Below, in pieces: positions 27,466-35,298 of a stretch of 64,000 nt of DNA. The position numbers were made by a program, and so were the translations under genes. How positions within the stretch are numbered: position 1 is the stretch's first letter; each line of letters opens with the position of its first letter. Source of the DNA: Clostridiales bacterium (GTDB taxonomy: Bacteria > Bacillota > Clostridia > Christensenellales > CAG-917); contig CP091734.1 of the NCBI GenBank assembly GCA_022009995.1, positions 372,001 to 436,000 on the forward strand, written 5' to 3'. The notes beneath the pieces were generated by a model, which was not told the origin of the DNA, did not search any database, and worked only from the letters and a program-made list of their open reading frames with translations.

Positions 27466-28968
27466 CTAAAACTCGAAACTTATCTCGCGGAAATAAAAGA
27501 GTTTTTGTCCTTCCTTGAACGGGGCGCGGGCGTCGGGGTTTTGCGACTGAATATCGTCCGGCCGCGCCGACAACGCTTTCGCCGCGTCCCAAAGGGTATC
27601 GCCCTCGTCGGCAACGAATACGCTGACCGCCGATTTGTTGACTTCGATTTTCTCGCCGACTTCCGCTTCCGCGATGTATTCCGCATCGACGCGCTTCACG
27701 CTTTCGGTCATAAACCCGAGTTCCGCCGTTACTTCGATTTCCCTTTCGCGTTTCAGTTTTGCCTGCGCCTTGATTACCGCGCCGCGCGCCGATACGTCGT
27801 CGGTTGCGTTTCCAGATTCGCTGAGAAACGGTAATGAATACGGCACTTCGAGGGATACCGACGAAAGTCCGTTTTCGTCGCGGTACAGCACGTTTGCCGA
27901 AAAAACGCCTTCAATGACGATTTTGCCGTTTTCGGCGGTCGCTTTCGCAATGCCGTTCCCCGCGCTCGTTACGCCGATAACTTCGAGGACTGCGGGCAAA
28001 TCGTTTGACAACGCGGCAATTCCGGAAAGTTCGTCTTTGAAAAACGAGAATCCGCCGTACACGCCCGTCGATACGCTTGCCCTTGTGATATTTATTTCGT
28101 TTTCGATGCAGAACACGTCTTTCACGATTTTTTCGTCGGTGACGTCGTACGCCTTTACGCACGCTTCGTTTTCGACTTCGACACGGATAACGTTGGAACC
28201 CTCGATGCCGGCAATTACTACCCTGGCGTTTTTCACGACGACTTCCGCCGAAAGTTTTTGCCCGATTTCGACGCCGTCCGCCGCAAACTCTTCGGAATAC
28301 GGAATATGAAAATCTTTGACGTACACCTTATCGTTTGCAAGGTAAGTTACGGTAACGTCGCTTGCGCCCGACAAAAGCACGTTGCCCATGCCGGCAGTCG
28401 CGGCGTCAACGTAAGTTCCCGCACGCGTCAGAAGTATTTTCGCGACGTCGGTTTTCGTGTCGTATTCGTCGGTCACGGTAAACGGCGCGTTCATCGACGT
28501 TATGAACCGCTGGCACTTCATCGCGGTGTTTTCGACGTACACGTCGTCGTCTGCTCCCACAAGACATTTTTTGTCGTTTTCGGCGACGCGATACAGCGTG
28601 ATTTTCACGACGGCGTTAAGTCGTATTCCGCCGCTTATCGACGTATCAACGTCAATAACGGCAATTTGTGCATACAATCTGCCTGATAAACTATCGTTTT
28701 GGATAACTTCCGTAAAGTCCGCAAAATAATCGAGCCCGCGTGTTTCGCCGTCCCCGTTAAGATACAGCACCTTGAAATTGACGCGTCCGAAAACGCGCGC
28801 CGCACCGTTTTGATTATCCAGCGAGATTATCTTCCCGTCTGCCGAAACGTCAAGGATTTTCGTCACGACGCCGCTTTCGCTCTCGCTTACCGACGTTCTT
28901 ACCGCCGCTTCTTTTTCGGCGGTTTTCACGACGGTGTCCATTTTGATTTCATTAAAATCGAAGTTCAT
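27466..28968 (-). CDS. SPOCS (DUF3794) repeat protein with C-terminal LysM domain
   Basis: About 500 residues with repeated SPOCS-type beta domains (around residues 40-130, 170-260, and 320-400; for example KILLTRAGTYVDAATAGMGN and ASDVTVTYLANDKVYVKDFH). It ends in a LysM module (FVADEGDTLWDAAKALSA to FKEGQKLFYF) that should bind peptidoglycan. SPOCS domains occur in spore coat and exosporium proteins such as SafA/SpoVID-type morphogens. No signal peptide is seen, as expected for assembly inside the mother cell. The start may be ATG 28968 (GGGGG upstream) or ATG 28980. It lies 35 bp before ispE. Confidence 0.88.
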   Translation of the reverse strand: MNFDFNEIKMDTVVKTAEKEAAVRTSVSESESGVVTKILDVSADGKIISLDNQNGAARVFGRVNFKVLYLNGDGETRGLDYFADFTEVIQNDSLSGRLYAQIAVIDVDTSISGGIRLNAVVKITLYRVAENDKKCLVGADDDVYVENTAMKCQRFITSMNAPFTVTDEYDTKTDVAKILLTRAGTYVDAATAGMGNVLLSGASDVTVTYLANDKVYVKDFHIPYSEEFAADGVEIGQKLSAEVVVKNARVVIAGIEGSNVIRVEVENEACVKAYDVTDEKIVKDVFCIENEINITRASVSTGVYGGFSFFKDELSGIAALSNDLPAVLEVIGVTSAGNGIAKATAENGKIVIEGVFSANVLYRDENGLSSVSLEVPYSLPFLSESGNATDDVSARGAVIKAQAKLKREREIEVTAELGFMTESVKRVDAEYIAEAEVGEKIEVNKSAVSVFVADEGDTLWDAAKALSARPDDIQSQNPDARAPFKEGQKLFYFREISFEF

Positions 28969-29054
28969 TTCTGCCCCCATAAGTTTAAATACGTTTAGGC
29001 CGTCCGCCTAATCAATATATAATATATCGACGGGAGCGAAATTATGCCTACCGA

Positions 29055-29075
29055 AATAATACGAACTTAGGTTTT
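29055..29075. repeat. 21-bp repeat shared with the 282-bp element at 9861-10142
   Basis: AATAATACGAACTTAGGTTTT plus neighbouring bases is identical at 9873-9893 and 29055-29075. Here it overlaps the stop codon of veg and is flanked by ACCGAA and TTCGGT arms. A chance match of 21 bp in 64 kb is unlikely. Confidence 0.7.
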
Positions 29076-29336
29076 CGGTTTGCTTTCCTTTTCGTTTTTT
29101 CCGCGCGGGAAGAATCTGACGTTTTTCATCATGACGTCTGCGTACGTCAACGTCAGTATTTTCGTATGGGCGTCTTCGGTTTTCACAGTGAACACGTTGG
29201 GGTACAAATCTTCGATCACGCCGTCGACGCGGATAAACCTGTTTCTTCCCCGATTGATAAGGAGTTTCAGGTCGATTCCTTTCAGGTTTTTCACACGCTC
29301 CACGGCGACTGATATATTGTTTGTCGCTTCTCTCAT
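29067..29336 (-). CDS. veg: Veg family protein (DUF1021)
   Basis: 89 residues. The core VERVKNLKGIDLKLLINRGR, RFIRVDGVIEDLYPNVFTVK and LTLTYADVMMKNVRF aligns by eye with Bacillus Veg ([29 protein letters not shown]). Veg is a small, widely conserved protein that stimulates biofilm matrix genes in Bacillus; its biochemistry is unclear. No good Shine-Dalgarno precedes ATG 29336, and the frame stays open upstream, so the true start could be earlier. The order veg, SPOCS-LysM, ispE is a recognised neighbourhood. Confidence 0.85.
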   Translation of the reverse strand: MREATNNISVAVERVKNLKGIDLKLLINRGRNRFIRVDGVIEDLYPNVFTVKTEDAHTKILTLTYADVMMKNVRFFPRGKNEKESKPKT

Positions 29337-29434
29337 AAGAAAAGTATTGCCGTTTTTTGATAAAATAAGCCCGCCGCGTTTTGCTTTCGCGATGCGCGTC
29401 GGGCATAATATCTTTTATTTTGTTTTATTTCGGA

Positions 29435-29956
29435 TTAAACGTCGTCTTCCTCGTCTTCTTCGTCTTCTTCGTCGTCTTCGTCTTCCTCGTCGTCGAAATC
29501 GTCGTCGGGAATATCGTCGCCTTCGCCGTAATCGTACTTGGTTTCGTCGTCGTCGAAGCTGTCTTCGTCTTCGAGGTCGTCGTCTTTCTTCTTCTCGTCG
29601 TGTTCAAGCTCGGACAGCATGATTTCGTCGGTCTCGTCCATTTGTTCGACCGTGTCGTCTTCGACGTACTCGCGCCAGCTTTCGTCGTTGTCGTCGTTGT
29701 CGTCGTCTTCCTTTTCTTCGGCATCGGCTGCCTTTGACTTCATTTCTTCGCGGCAGGTCGCGCACATATCTTCGCCGTCGTCGATGGGGTTGATTTTGCA
29801 GATGGGGCAAATTCTTTCTTCGGTATCGAGAATGTCCTCGTCGTCTTCGATAAGGCTCATACCGCCGATTTTAAGTTCCGCCTTGCAAACGTCGCACAAG
29901 TCTTCGTCGTCTTTTATCCAGTTAAGTTCACACCTTGGGCATTTTTTGTAAGCCAT
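29435..29956 (-). CDS. Zinc-finger protein with a long acidic tail, unknown function
   Basis: 173 residues from ATG 29956 (GAGGTG upstream). MAYKKCPRCELNW and LCDVCKAELKIGG form one four-Cys zinc ribbon; ICPICKINPIDDGEDMCATC forms a second. From about residue 80 the chain is almost entirely Asp and Glu with a few Lys, ending DDEEDEDDEEDEEDEEDDV. Such tails can bind basic proteins, mimic nucleic acid or buffer cations. The family is not recognised beyond a double zinc ribbon. The promoter TTTACA-17-TATAAT lies 40 nt upstream. The repetitive GAC/GAA codons explain the low-complexity DNA here. Confidence 0.8.
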   Translation of the reverse strand: MAYKKCPRCELNWIKDDEDLCDVCKAELKIGGMSLIEDDEDILDTEERICPICKINPIDDGEDMCATCREEMKSKAADAEEKEDDDNDDNDESWREYVEDDTVEQMDETDEIMLSELEHDEKKKDDDLEDEDSFDDDETKYDYGEGDDIPDDDFDDEEDEDDEEDEEDEEDDV

Positions 29957-29995
29957 AAAGCACCTCACTTAATATTGCTTGTTTTTTTCGTTGCT

Positions 29996-30024
29996 ATTAT
30001 AATCATAATACGATTATTTGTAAA
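29996..30024 (-). promoter_or_regulatory. Promoter of the zinc-finger/acidic-tail gene
   Basis: TTTACA (30024-30019), a 17-nt spacer and TATAAT (30001-29996) on the minus strand. Confidence 0.75.
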
Positions 30025-30147
30025 CTGTTTTATGTTACAATTTTGCGACTTATGTAAAATAATATAAAAGTATTTTTATTTATTACATTATTATACGCGC
30101 GCGACAAAAACCGTTACCGGAATATTCCTTATTTTCGGCGGTTTTTA

Positions 30148-30181
30148 AGGAAAAATAAAAACAACCGCAGAAAGCGGTTGC
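30148..30181 (-). terminator. Intrinsic terminator downstream of spo0A and the repeat island
   Basis: CAACCGC/GCGGTTG stem followed by TTTTTATTTTT on the minus strand. Confidence 0.75.
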
Positions 30182-30184
30182 TGT

Positions 30185-30503
30185 AACGGCATGCGACGGA
30201 ATGAGTTATATTGCCTACGGCGCGCACTGCGCTTTTGAAATCACATTATTGCAAGCAATAATGCTCACTCTTTTGCTTGTGTGCGCCTTTTTCTCCACGC
30301 AAGTACAAAAGTATCTTGCGTGGGTTTTATGATATGGTTCCCTTCCGGGAGATTGCCACAGCTCCGCAAAGCGGTGCTTCGCAATGACATAAATTTATCC
30401 GCAACTTGCCCGAAGGGCAAATATCATTGCGTAAGCAATATCACTGCCGAAGGCAATATCACTGCGCAAGCAATATCACTGCGCAACAATGAAATTGTTG
30501 CGC
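30185..30503. repeat. Mini-hairpin repeat island A
   Basis: A gene-free stretch. 30325-30393 is one copy of a dispersed repeat (CCCTTCCGGGAGATTGCCAC, then CGCAATGACATAA) also found twice near 48.8 kb. 30400-30503 is a run of very short hairpins separated by AATATCACT-type spacers with an 18-nt period: GCGTAAGC, GCCGAAGGC, GCGCAAGC, then a longer GCGCAACAAT/ATTGTTGCGC hairpin. Several loops have the GNRA form. A CATTATTGC/GCAATAATG hairpin lies near 30243-30263. No coding potential was seen. Confidence 0.75.
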
Positions 30504-31268
30504 TTACGCTCCTTCCAATATCATCTTATCCGCCACAAGCGCGATAAATTCCCCGTTCGTGGGCTTATCGTTTGCGGTGTAAACCTTTATGCCGAAAATG
30601 CTGTTGATATTTTCGATTTTGCCGCGATTCCAGGCGACTTCGATTGCGTGTCGTATCGCTCGCTCGACCTTGCTGCTGCTCGTGTCGAACTTATCGGCAA
30701 TCGACGGATACAGTTTTTGGTGATGTTGTTGATGATATCGGGCGTATCGACCGCCATTTTGATTGCTTCCCTTAAAAACTGATAGCCTTTGATATGGGCG
30801 GGAATGCCGACCGAAATAAATATGTTTGCGATTCTTTCGTCCAGCGACCTGTTCACGCGGGAAGACACTTTGTGTGTTTCTTCACGAGGCGCGGCGACGG
30901 CAGCGGCGGGCGCAAGCATTTCGCGCATATATTCGGCAAGTTTATCGTAATTTACGGGCTTTGCCATAAAGTAACTTGCTCCGAGGCGCAACGATTTCGT
31001 AACGAAGCCGTCGGTTGCAAGCCCCGATACCATTATCGTTTTCGGTTTCGTCAAAAGCGGAAAGCGCGCTCAACACGCCGAATCCGTCCAGTTCGGGCAT
31101 AACGATATCGAGAAGTAAAAAGTCGGGCTTGTGTTTTTCGACAAGTTTTATCGCTTCAACCCCGTCGGGCGCAAGTCCAACCACCTTGAAATCGGTATTG
31201 TCCGTGAAATAATTTCGCATTTCTTCTGCGAAAGAGACGTTATCGTCCGCTATAACGATTGTGTGCAT
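30504..31268 (-). CDS. spo0A: Sporulation master regulator Spo0A, two frameshifts
   Basis: The N-terminal receiver domain has IVIADDN (acidic pocket), FLLLDIVMPELDG (phospho-acceptor Asp) and IMVSGLATDG. The C-terminal Spo0A-specific DNA-binding domain has HIKGYQFLREAIKMAVD, NITKKLYPSIADKFDTSSSK, VERAIRHAIEVAWNRGK and EFIALVADKMILEGA. Breaks at a T run near 31053 (one extra) and an A run near 30731 (one missing) are repaired to give about 254 residues, normal length. The start at ATG 31268 follows GGGGG. Its presence, with SpoIIR, SleB, YpeB and SPOCS, shows a spore-former. Confidence 0.96.
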
Positions 31269-31423
31269 TTAAGTTACCCCCTGAAATGTAATTATTCGAC
31301 GGAAACCAAAATAATATTTCGTTTTCCGTGTTGCAATGCGATTATAACAAATAAAACAAGTAAAAACTCAATGATTTTCACTTGTTTTTGTCGATTTTTG
31401 TCTAATTTTGTCGAATTAAAAAT
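31269..31423 (-). promoter_or_regulatory. spo0A control region with three phased 0A-like boxes
   Basis: TTGTCGAT (31388-31395), TTGTCTAA (31398-31405) and TTGTCGAA (31408-31415) lie exactly 10 bp apart on the plus strand. The last matches the Spo0A box TTGTCGAA perfectly; the others differ at one or two positions. A TATAAT -10 on the minus strand is at 31346-31341. A fourth near-match, CGTCGAAT on minus, lies at about 31292-31300. Confidence 0.75.
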
Positions 31424-31452
31424 TAAAAAGAAACCGCCCCTTACGGGACGGC
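31424..31452 (-). terminator. Intrinsic terminator after the lipoprotein gene
   Basis: CCGTCCC/GGGGCGG stem (one G-T pair) followed by TTTCTTTTT on the minus strand. Confidence 0.8.
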
Positions 31453-31460
31453 TTGGTTTT

Positions 31461-32891
31461 TTATTTCTTTTCCGACTCGAAAACCGCCTTGTAGTCGTCC
31501 GCGGTCATTTTGCCGACAACCATATCTTTGGTTTCGGGCTTTACGATATCGCCGGTTTGCAATTTAACGCGATACGTATATTCTTTCGTGCCGTCAAGGA
31601 AGTACATGTAATCGCCTAAGATTACGGGCGCGAACCAGGACGAAGAAAGGTTGAATTCCGCAACGCGTTCTTCGTTACGAAGATCTTCCGTATCGTATTT
31701 ATAACGGAAAAGCGCTTTTGCGCTCGACGCGTCGGTATAGAAGACGTAGCCGTCCCTGACGTCGCGGATTGTAATCTGACGTTGAAGTTGGCTTTCGGGT
31801 TTGGTCGCGCTTGCGGGGACGTTCTGAGGTTCTTTGCCCTGTTCGACTTTTTTAAGATAAGGGGCGGAAGATACGGTGACGAACGCCGACTTTTCGTCGA
31901 TGCCCTTTACCGCCGCAACGTTGGACGAGGACGCATCTTTCATCAGAAGCACTTCGTTTTTGCTGTCGAACGAGAAGTCCGCGCCGAACGTATATGCACA
32001 AAGCTGAACCTTGGAATCCTTATCGGTCTTGGTGTAATAGACGGTGATTTTGTCGCCTTTCACGACGTAGTCTTTCACGGACACGGTCGCGTTGTAAAGA
32101 TAGCTGTCCGCATTGCCGCCGAAAGAGTTGTCGGTGATGACGTCCTTAATCGTGCCGTCGGCACTGATAACCGAAAGGGTGTTGAATTTCTTCCAGCTGT
32201 CGCTGTCTGCCGCATTCGATACCATAAGAGCCATGCCGGAGAACGCGCCGTTTGCGACGATGGGTTGCAACGACGAAACGTTGCTGCGTACTTCGACGTA
32301 GTTTTTCTTGTTGTTGATTTTGCCCAGCGACTTTTTGTTGAGGTCGATTTTTTTGAGCGCGCCGCCGTCAAGGACGAGAAGCGAGTTGTCCGTAACGAAG
32401 AAGTCGGCGGAACGATTTGCGATCGTATATAAAAGTTCCGTCTTTTTGCCGTCAAGACTCACGCGGAAAAAGTCAAGGTATTTTTATTGACTTCGCCGCT
32501 CTTGGTTTTGTCGGTGTTGGGGGACGCAAAGTAAATCCAGTTGCCCCTGACGTAAATGCCGGATTTCGTGCTGGTCGAATATACGTTTTTTTGCAAAGTG
32601 CAACTTGGCTGCCCTCGATGATGTTGCCGTTTCGTCAAGTTCCGCACGGTACAGGCAGGACTTTTCCTGTTTGCCGAATTTGTTTTCGGCGTCCGCCCCG
32701 ACGTATGCGTTGACGAAATAAACGTAGCCCCCCTGTTTCACGACGAAACTGCCGTTGTTTTCAACGGGGCTCGAAGCGTATTTGTTGCCGTCGGCAACGC
32801 CGCTTGCCTTATAAGTTTTGCCGTTGCACGCCACAAGACCTACCGTAAGGACGAGAACAAGTGCTATAACGGCGATTATTTTTTTGTTCAT
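31461..32891 (-). CDS. Secreted lipoprotein, DUF5050-like beta-propeller type, frameshifted
   Basis: MNKKIIAVIALVLVLTVGLV followed by ACNGK is a lipoprotein signal with lipobox Cys near 22. The mature part has repeated blocks such as GGYVYFVNAY, GNWIYFAS, DGYVFYTDASSAKALFRYK and GDYMYFLDGTKEYTYRVKLQ, the GxxIYF pattern of DUF5050/propeller lipoproteins. Breaks near 32621, 32592 and 32481 are each repaired by one G or A (ETGNIIEGS; CKKNVYSTS; VNKKYLDFFRVS). Repaired length about 476 residues. It is monocistronic with its own promoter and terminator. Function unknown; probably a surface binding protein. Confidence 0.82.
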
Positions 32892-32927
32892 GACAATCTC
32901 CTTGAATATAAATTCATAGATAAAAAT

Positions 32928-32956
32928 ATTATATAGTAAACAATAAATTATGGCAA
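32928..32956 (-). promoter_or_regulatory. Promoter of the DUF5050-like lipoprotein gene
   Basis: TTGCCA (32956-32951), a 17-nt spacer and TATAAT (32933-32928) on the minus strand. AAGGAG precedes the start codon. Confidence 0.7.
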
Positions 32957-32992
32957 ACGAAAATAAACAAATTTTAACGATATGGGGTTTCA

Positions 32993-33241
32993 ATGTATAA
33001 AAAATTTGGCGAATTTTACAAGATTGACAACGGCGGAGTACCGAAAAAACCGCAAAACGCGAAAATCGCCGCGCCGACGCCACGCGAAGTCGACACCGTG
33101 AAAAGCCCTTTTTCGGCGGCGGCGTATCGTGAATTTATGGAAAAACACAAAGCCTTGTCGGCAAAAATCGATTCCGAAAAAACTCCGAAAAACGTTGACT
33201 TTTGTCATTCGCTGTGTTACATTACTTGTTCAAGGGAGTAG
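32993..33241 (+). CDS. Possible small protein of 82 residues, unknown
   Basis: MYKKFGEFYKIDNGGVPKKP and onward uses codons like neighbouring genes and has a GGGG about 6 nt upstream of the ATG. It contains a Lys/Glu-rich segment (FMEKHKALSAKIDSEKTPKN) and ends with three Cys. Its 3' end overlaps the promoter and first bases of the riboswitch, which weakens the case. No family recognised. Confidence 0.4.
   Translation: MYKKFGEFYKIDNGGVPKKPQNAKIAAPTPREVDTVKSPFSAAAYREFMEKHKALSAKIDSEKTPKNVDFCHSLCYITCSRE
33195..33223 (+). promoter_or_regulatory. Promoter of the riboswitch-antiporter unit
   Basis: TTGACT (33195-33200), a 17-nt spacer and TACATT (33218-33223). Transcription would start about where the aptamer begins. 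Confidence 0.65.
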
Positions 33242-33313
33242 TAACTCTTTGAGTGGCAATGCCGACATGCTGACCAGACGGTCCGGTTTGCCTTAATTCA
33301 CGAGACTTTGGAC
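33228..33313 (+). ncRNA. yybP-ykoY (Mn2+) riboswitch aptamer
   Basis: P1 pairs GTTCAAGG (33228-33235) with CTTTGGAC (33306-33313). The conserved L1 segment GGGAGTAG lies at 33234-33241 and the L3 segment CGAGAC at 33301-33306, with variable hairpins between. This is the arrangement of the Mn2+-sensing yybP-ykoY class. Unlike most copies, which precede MntP, P-type ATPase or TerC genes, this one precedes a Ca2+/Na+-antiporter-type gene. Confidence 0.82.
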
Positions 33314-33340
33314 GGCAATTCGCCGTGGCAAGGTCTTTTT
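33304..33340 (+). terminator. Riboswitch expression-platform terminator
   Basis: GACTTTG (33304-33310) pairs with CAAGGTC (33329-33335) around an inner ACGGC/GCCGT stem, followed by TTTTT. Its 5' arm overlaps the 3' strand of aptamer P1, so aptamer folding and termination are mutually exclusive. This predicts that ligand turns the gene on. Confidence 0.85.
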
Positions 33341-33366
33341 ATTTATGAAAAACAACGGAGGGAACA

Positions 33367-34443
33367 ATGACTGAAATTCTTGCAATAACGCGCACGGGCG
33401 ATATCTGCCTTACCGTGTTCTTGTTTCTCGTGGGGCTTGTCCTTATCATCAAAGGCGGCGACTGGTTTGTGGATTCCGCAAGCAAGATTGCCGAAATGTC
33501 GGGCGTGCCGCAATTCATCATCGGCGCGACGGTCGTGAGCATCGGCACGACTTTGCCCGAACTTATCACGTCGTCCATTGCCGCAGGCGAAGGCAACGCG
33601 GCAATCGCAATCGGCAACGCCGTCGGCAGCGTGAATGCGAACATCGGGCTTATTATGGCGGTGTCGCTTTTGTTTTTACCGCACGCTTTTGATAAGAAAG
33701 CATATCTCTTTAAGGGCATAACAATGATTTTATCCATCGTTATTTTGTTCTTAATGTGCCTGAAAGGTTATTTGAACGCATATTTGTCAATTATTCTTCT
33801 GGTTGTATTCGTCGTATTTATGGCGGAAAACATCATCGTCGGAAAAAAAGAAGCGACAAAGAATAAGCTTGTCGACAACGGCACGAATCCCGCTTCTGTT
33901 AACGCGAACGGCAACCCCGCCGAGTCCGGAAACGCAACCGACGAAAGCACAAACACGGACGCCGTGACCGCCAAAAAACAAAAGACGAAAGACATCGCAA
34001 AAAGCATTATCTTCTTTATTCTCGGCACGGCGTTTATCGTCGGCGGCGCGCAACATCTCGTAACTTTCGGCAGCAAACTCGCGGGATATATGGGCGTCCC
34101 TGAAAGAATCGTCGCAATCACCCTTGTCGCAATCGGCACGTCGCTGCCCGAACTTGTCACGACGATTACGTCGATTATCAAGAAAAAACACGACTTGTCC
34201 ATCGGCAATATTATCGGCGCGAACGTCATCGACCTTTGTTTAATCCTGCCGGTTTGTGCAATGATTTCGGGCGGCAGACTTCCCGTCGAATTCAACTCGC
34301 TTTACATAGATATGCCCTTCTGCATAGGCTTCACTCTGCTTGCGATTCTGCCCGCGGTAATCACCAAAAAGTTCTCGCGCGTGCAAGGCGGCGTTATCCT
34401 TGCAACCTACGTCGCCTATATGACGGTATCAATCATCCTGTAA
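33367..34443 (+). CDS. Cation/sodium antiporter (CaCA family), possible Mn2+ exporter
   Basis: 358 residues with about ten helices in two inverted halves. Each half has the alpha-repeat: VSIGTTLPELITSSIAAGEG near residue 60 and VAIGTSLPELVTTITSIIKK near residue 258. A hydrophilic loop of about 50 residues (NGTNPASVNANGNPAESGN region) joins the halves. The family exchanges Ca2+ for Na+ or H+. The upstream Mn2+ riboswitch suggests that Mn2+ is the regulated substrate here, an inference from control rather than from residues. Monocistronic, with a terminator after the stop. Confidence 0.92.
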   Translation: MTEILAITRTGDICLTVFLFLVGLVLIIKGGDWFVDSASKIAEMSGVPQFIIGATVVSIGTTLPELITSSIAAGEGNAAIAIGNAVGSVNANIGLIMAVSLLFLPHAFDKKAYLFKGITMILSIVILFLMCLKGYLNAYLSIILLVVFVVFMAENIIVGKKEATKNKLVDNGTNPASVNANGNPAESGNATDESTNTDAVTAKKQKTKDIAKSIIFFILGTAFIVGGAQHLVTFGSKLAGYMGVPERIVAITLVAIGTSLPELVTTITSIIKKKHDLSIGNIIGANVIDLCLILPVCAMISGGRLPVEFNSLYIDMPFCIGFTLLAILPAVITKKFSRVQGGVILATYVAYMTVSIIL

Positions 34444-34463
34444 CGACTTTTCTTTTCAAAAAC

Positions 34464-34492
34464 AAAGCACCGAAAAATCGGTGCTTTTTGTT
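34464..34492. terminator. Bidirectional intrinsic terminator
   Basis: AAAGCACCGA/TCGGTGCTTT stem with an AAAA loop and T runs on both sides, between the convergent antiporter and phosphatase genes. Confidence 0.85.
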
Positions 34493-34512
34493 TTTCATTC
34501 GGTATATTTTGT

Positions 34513-35256
34513 TTATTCGGTGTATTTTGCGCGGATTTCGTCCACGTCGAGTTGTGTTAATCCGTATTCTTTCAAAAGGTAGTTTTCAAAACTGCCGTAT
34601 TTTTTGAAAATCGCGTCGCGCGCGGCGTCAAGGTAACTTTTGTCGACGATGAAAAGCGGCTCGTAACTGTTTTTTATGAACGGGTGCACGATTTTCGGGA
34701 TTTTGTCGAACATTACTTTTCTGATGTTGTCCCGTATTTTCAGACTTTTAAGGTAGTCTTTCACGATTTCGTCGTAGGACACGCCCAAAACCGCAAGAAG
34801 AAGCGCGCTGCCGCACCCCGCGCGGTCTTTCCCCGCCGTGCAGTGTTGCAAAAACGGCACTTCGCCGCGCTTTACCGCAAGCAGCATATTTTTGTATCCG
34901 TCGTTTCCGAAAGGCAGGTACGAATAAAACTCGCACACGTCCGCGGGCTTGATTTTTATGAACATTCTTTCCATTCCGCCCGTCTGCAACTTGAAAACTT
35001 TGCCCTTTGTGATGTCGTTGGGATAATGAAAATGCTTTGCGCCGATGCGCTCGTAAATATATTCTTTGTTTTTGTCCACCTCGTCGCGGTCACGGTAATC
35101 GAAAACTTCCAAAAGACCGAGGGTTTTCAAAAACGCGATATCGTTGTCGTTTGCAAAATCCAAAAGACCGCTTCTGAAAAACAGTCCGCTTTTGACTTTT
35201 CTGCCGTCCGCCGTGGGGATTCCGCCAAGATCTCTGAAATTGAATACGTTGTCCAT
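34513..35256 (-). CDS. Tyrosine-type protein phosphatase (DSP/PTP superfamily)
   Basis: About 247 residues. NVFNFRDLGGIPTADGRKVKS is the typical N-terminal motif of this bacterial family (the FRDLGG group that includes LipA and IphP types), and FLQHCTAGKDRAGCGSALLL carries the C(x)5R phosphate loop. The C-terminal helices (GLTQLDVDEIRAKYTE) are also standard. I chose ATG 35256, preceded by GGAG, over an upstream ATG. Cytoplasmic, with no signal peptide. Substrates may be phosphotyrosine proteins or phosphoinositides; the sequence does not decide. Confidence 0.88.
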   Translation of the reverse strand: MDNVFNFRDLGGIPTADGRKVKSGLFFRSGLLDFANDNDIAFLKTLGLLEVFDYRDRDEVDKNKEYIYERIGAKHFHYPNDITKGKVFKLQTGGMERMFIKIKPADVCEFYSYLPFGNDGYKNMLLAVKRGEVPFLQHCTAGKDRAGCGSALLLAVLGVSYDEIVKDYLKSLKIRDNIRKVMFDKIPKIVHPFIKNSYEPLFIVDKSYLDAARDAIFKKYGSFENYLLKEYGLTQLDVDEIRAKYTE

Positions 35257-35298
35257 AAAATACTCCGTATTCAAGTATATCAAACGGCTGGCGGAAAA

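Noticed and set aside
29008..29406. Arg/Lys-rich open frame overlapping veg
   Set aside because: Overlaps veg in another frame, and the product composition is typical of a shadow frame.
29440..29720. Microsatellite-like GTC/TTC repeat DNA
   Set aside because: It is explained by Asp and Glu codons of the acidic tail of the zinc-finger protein.
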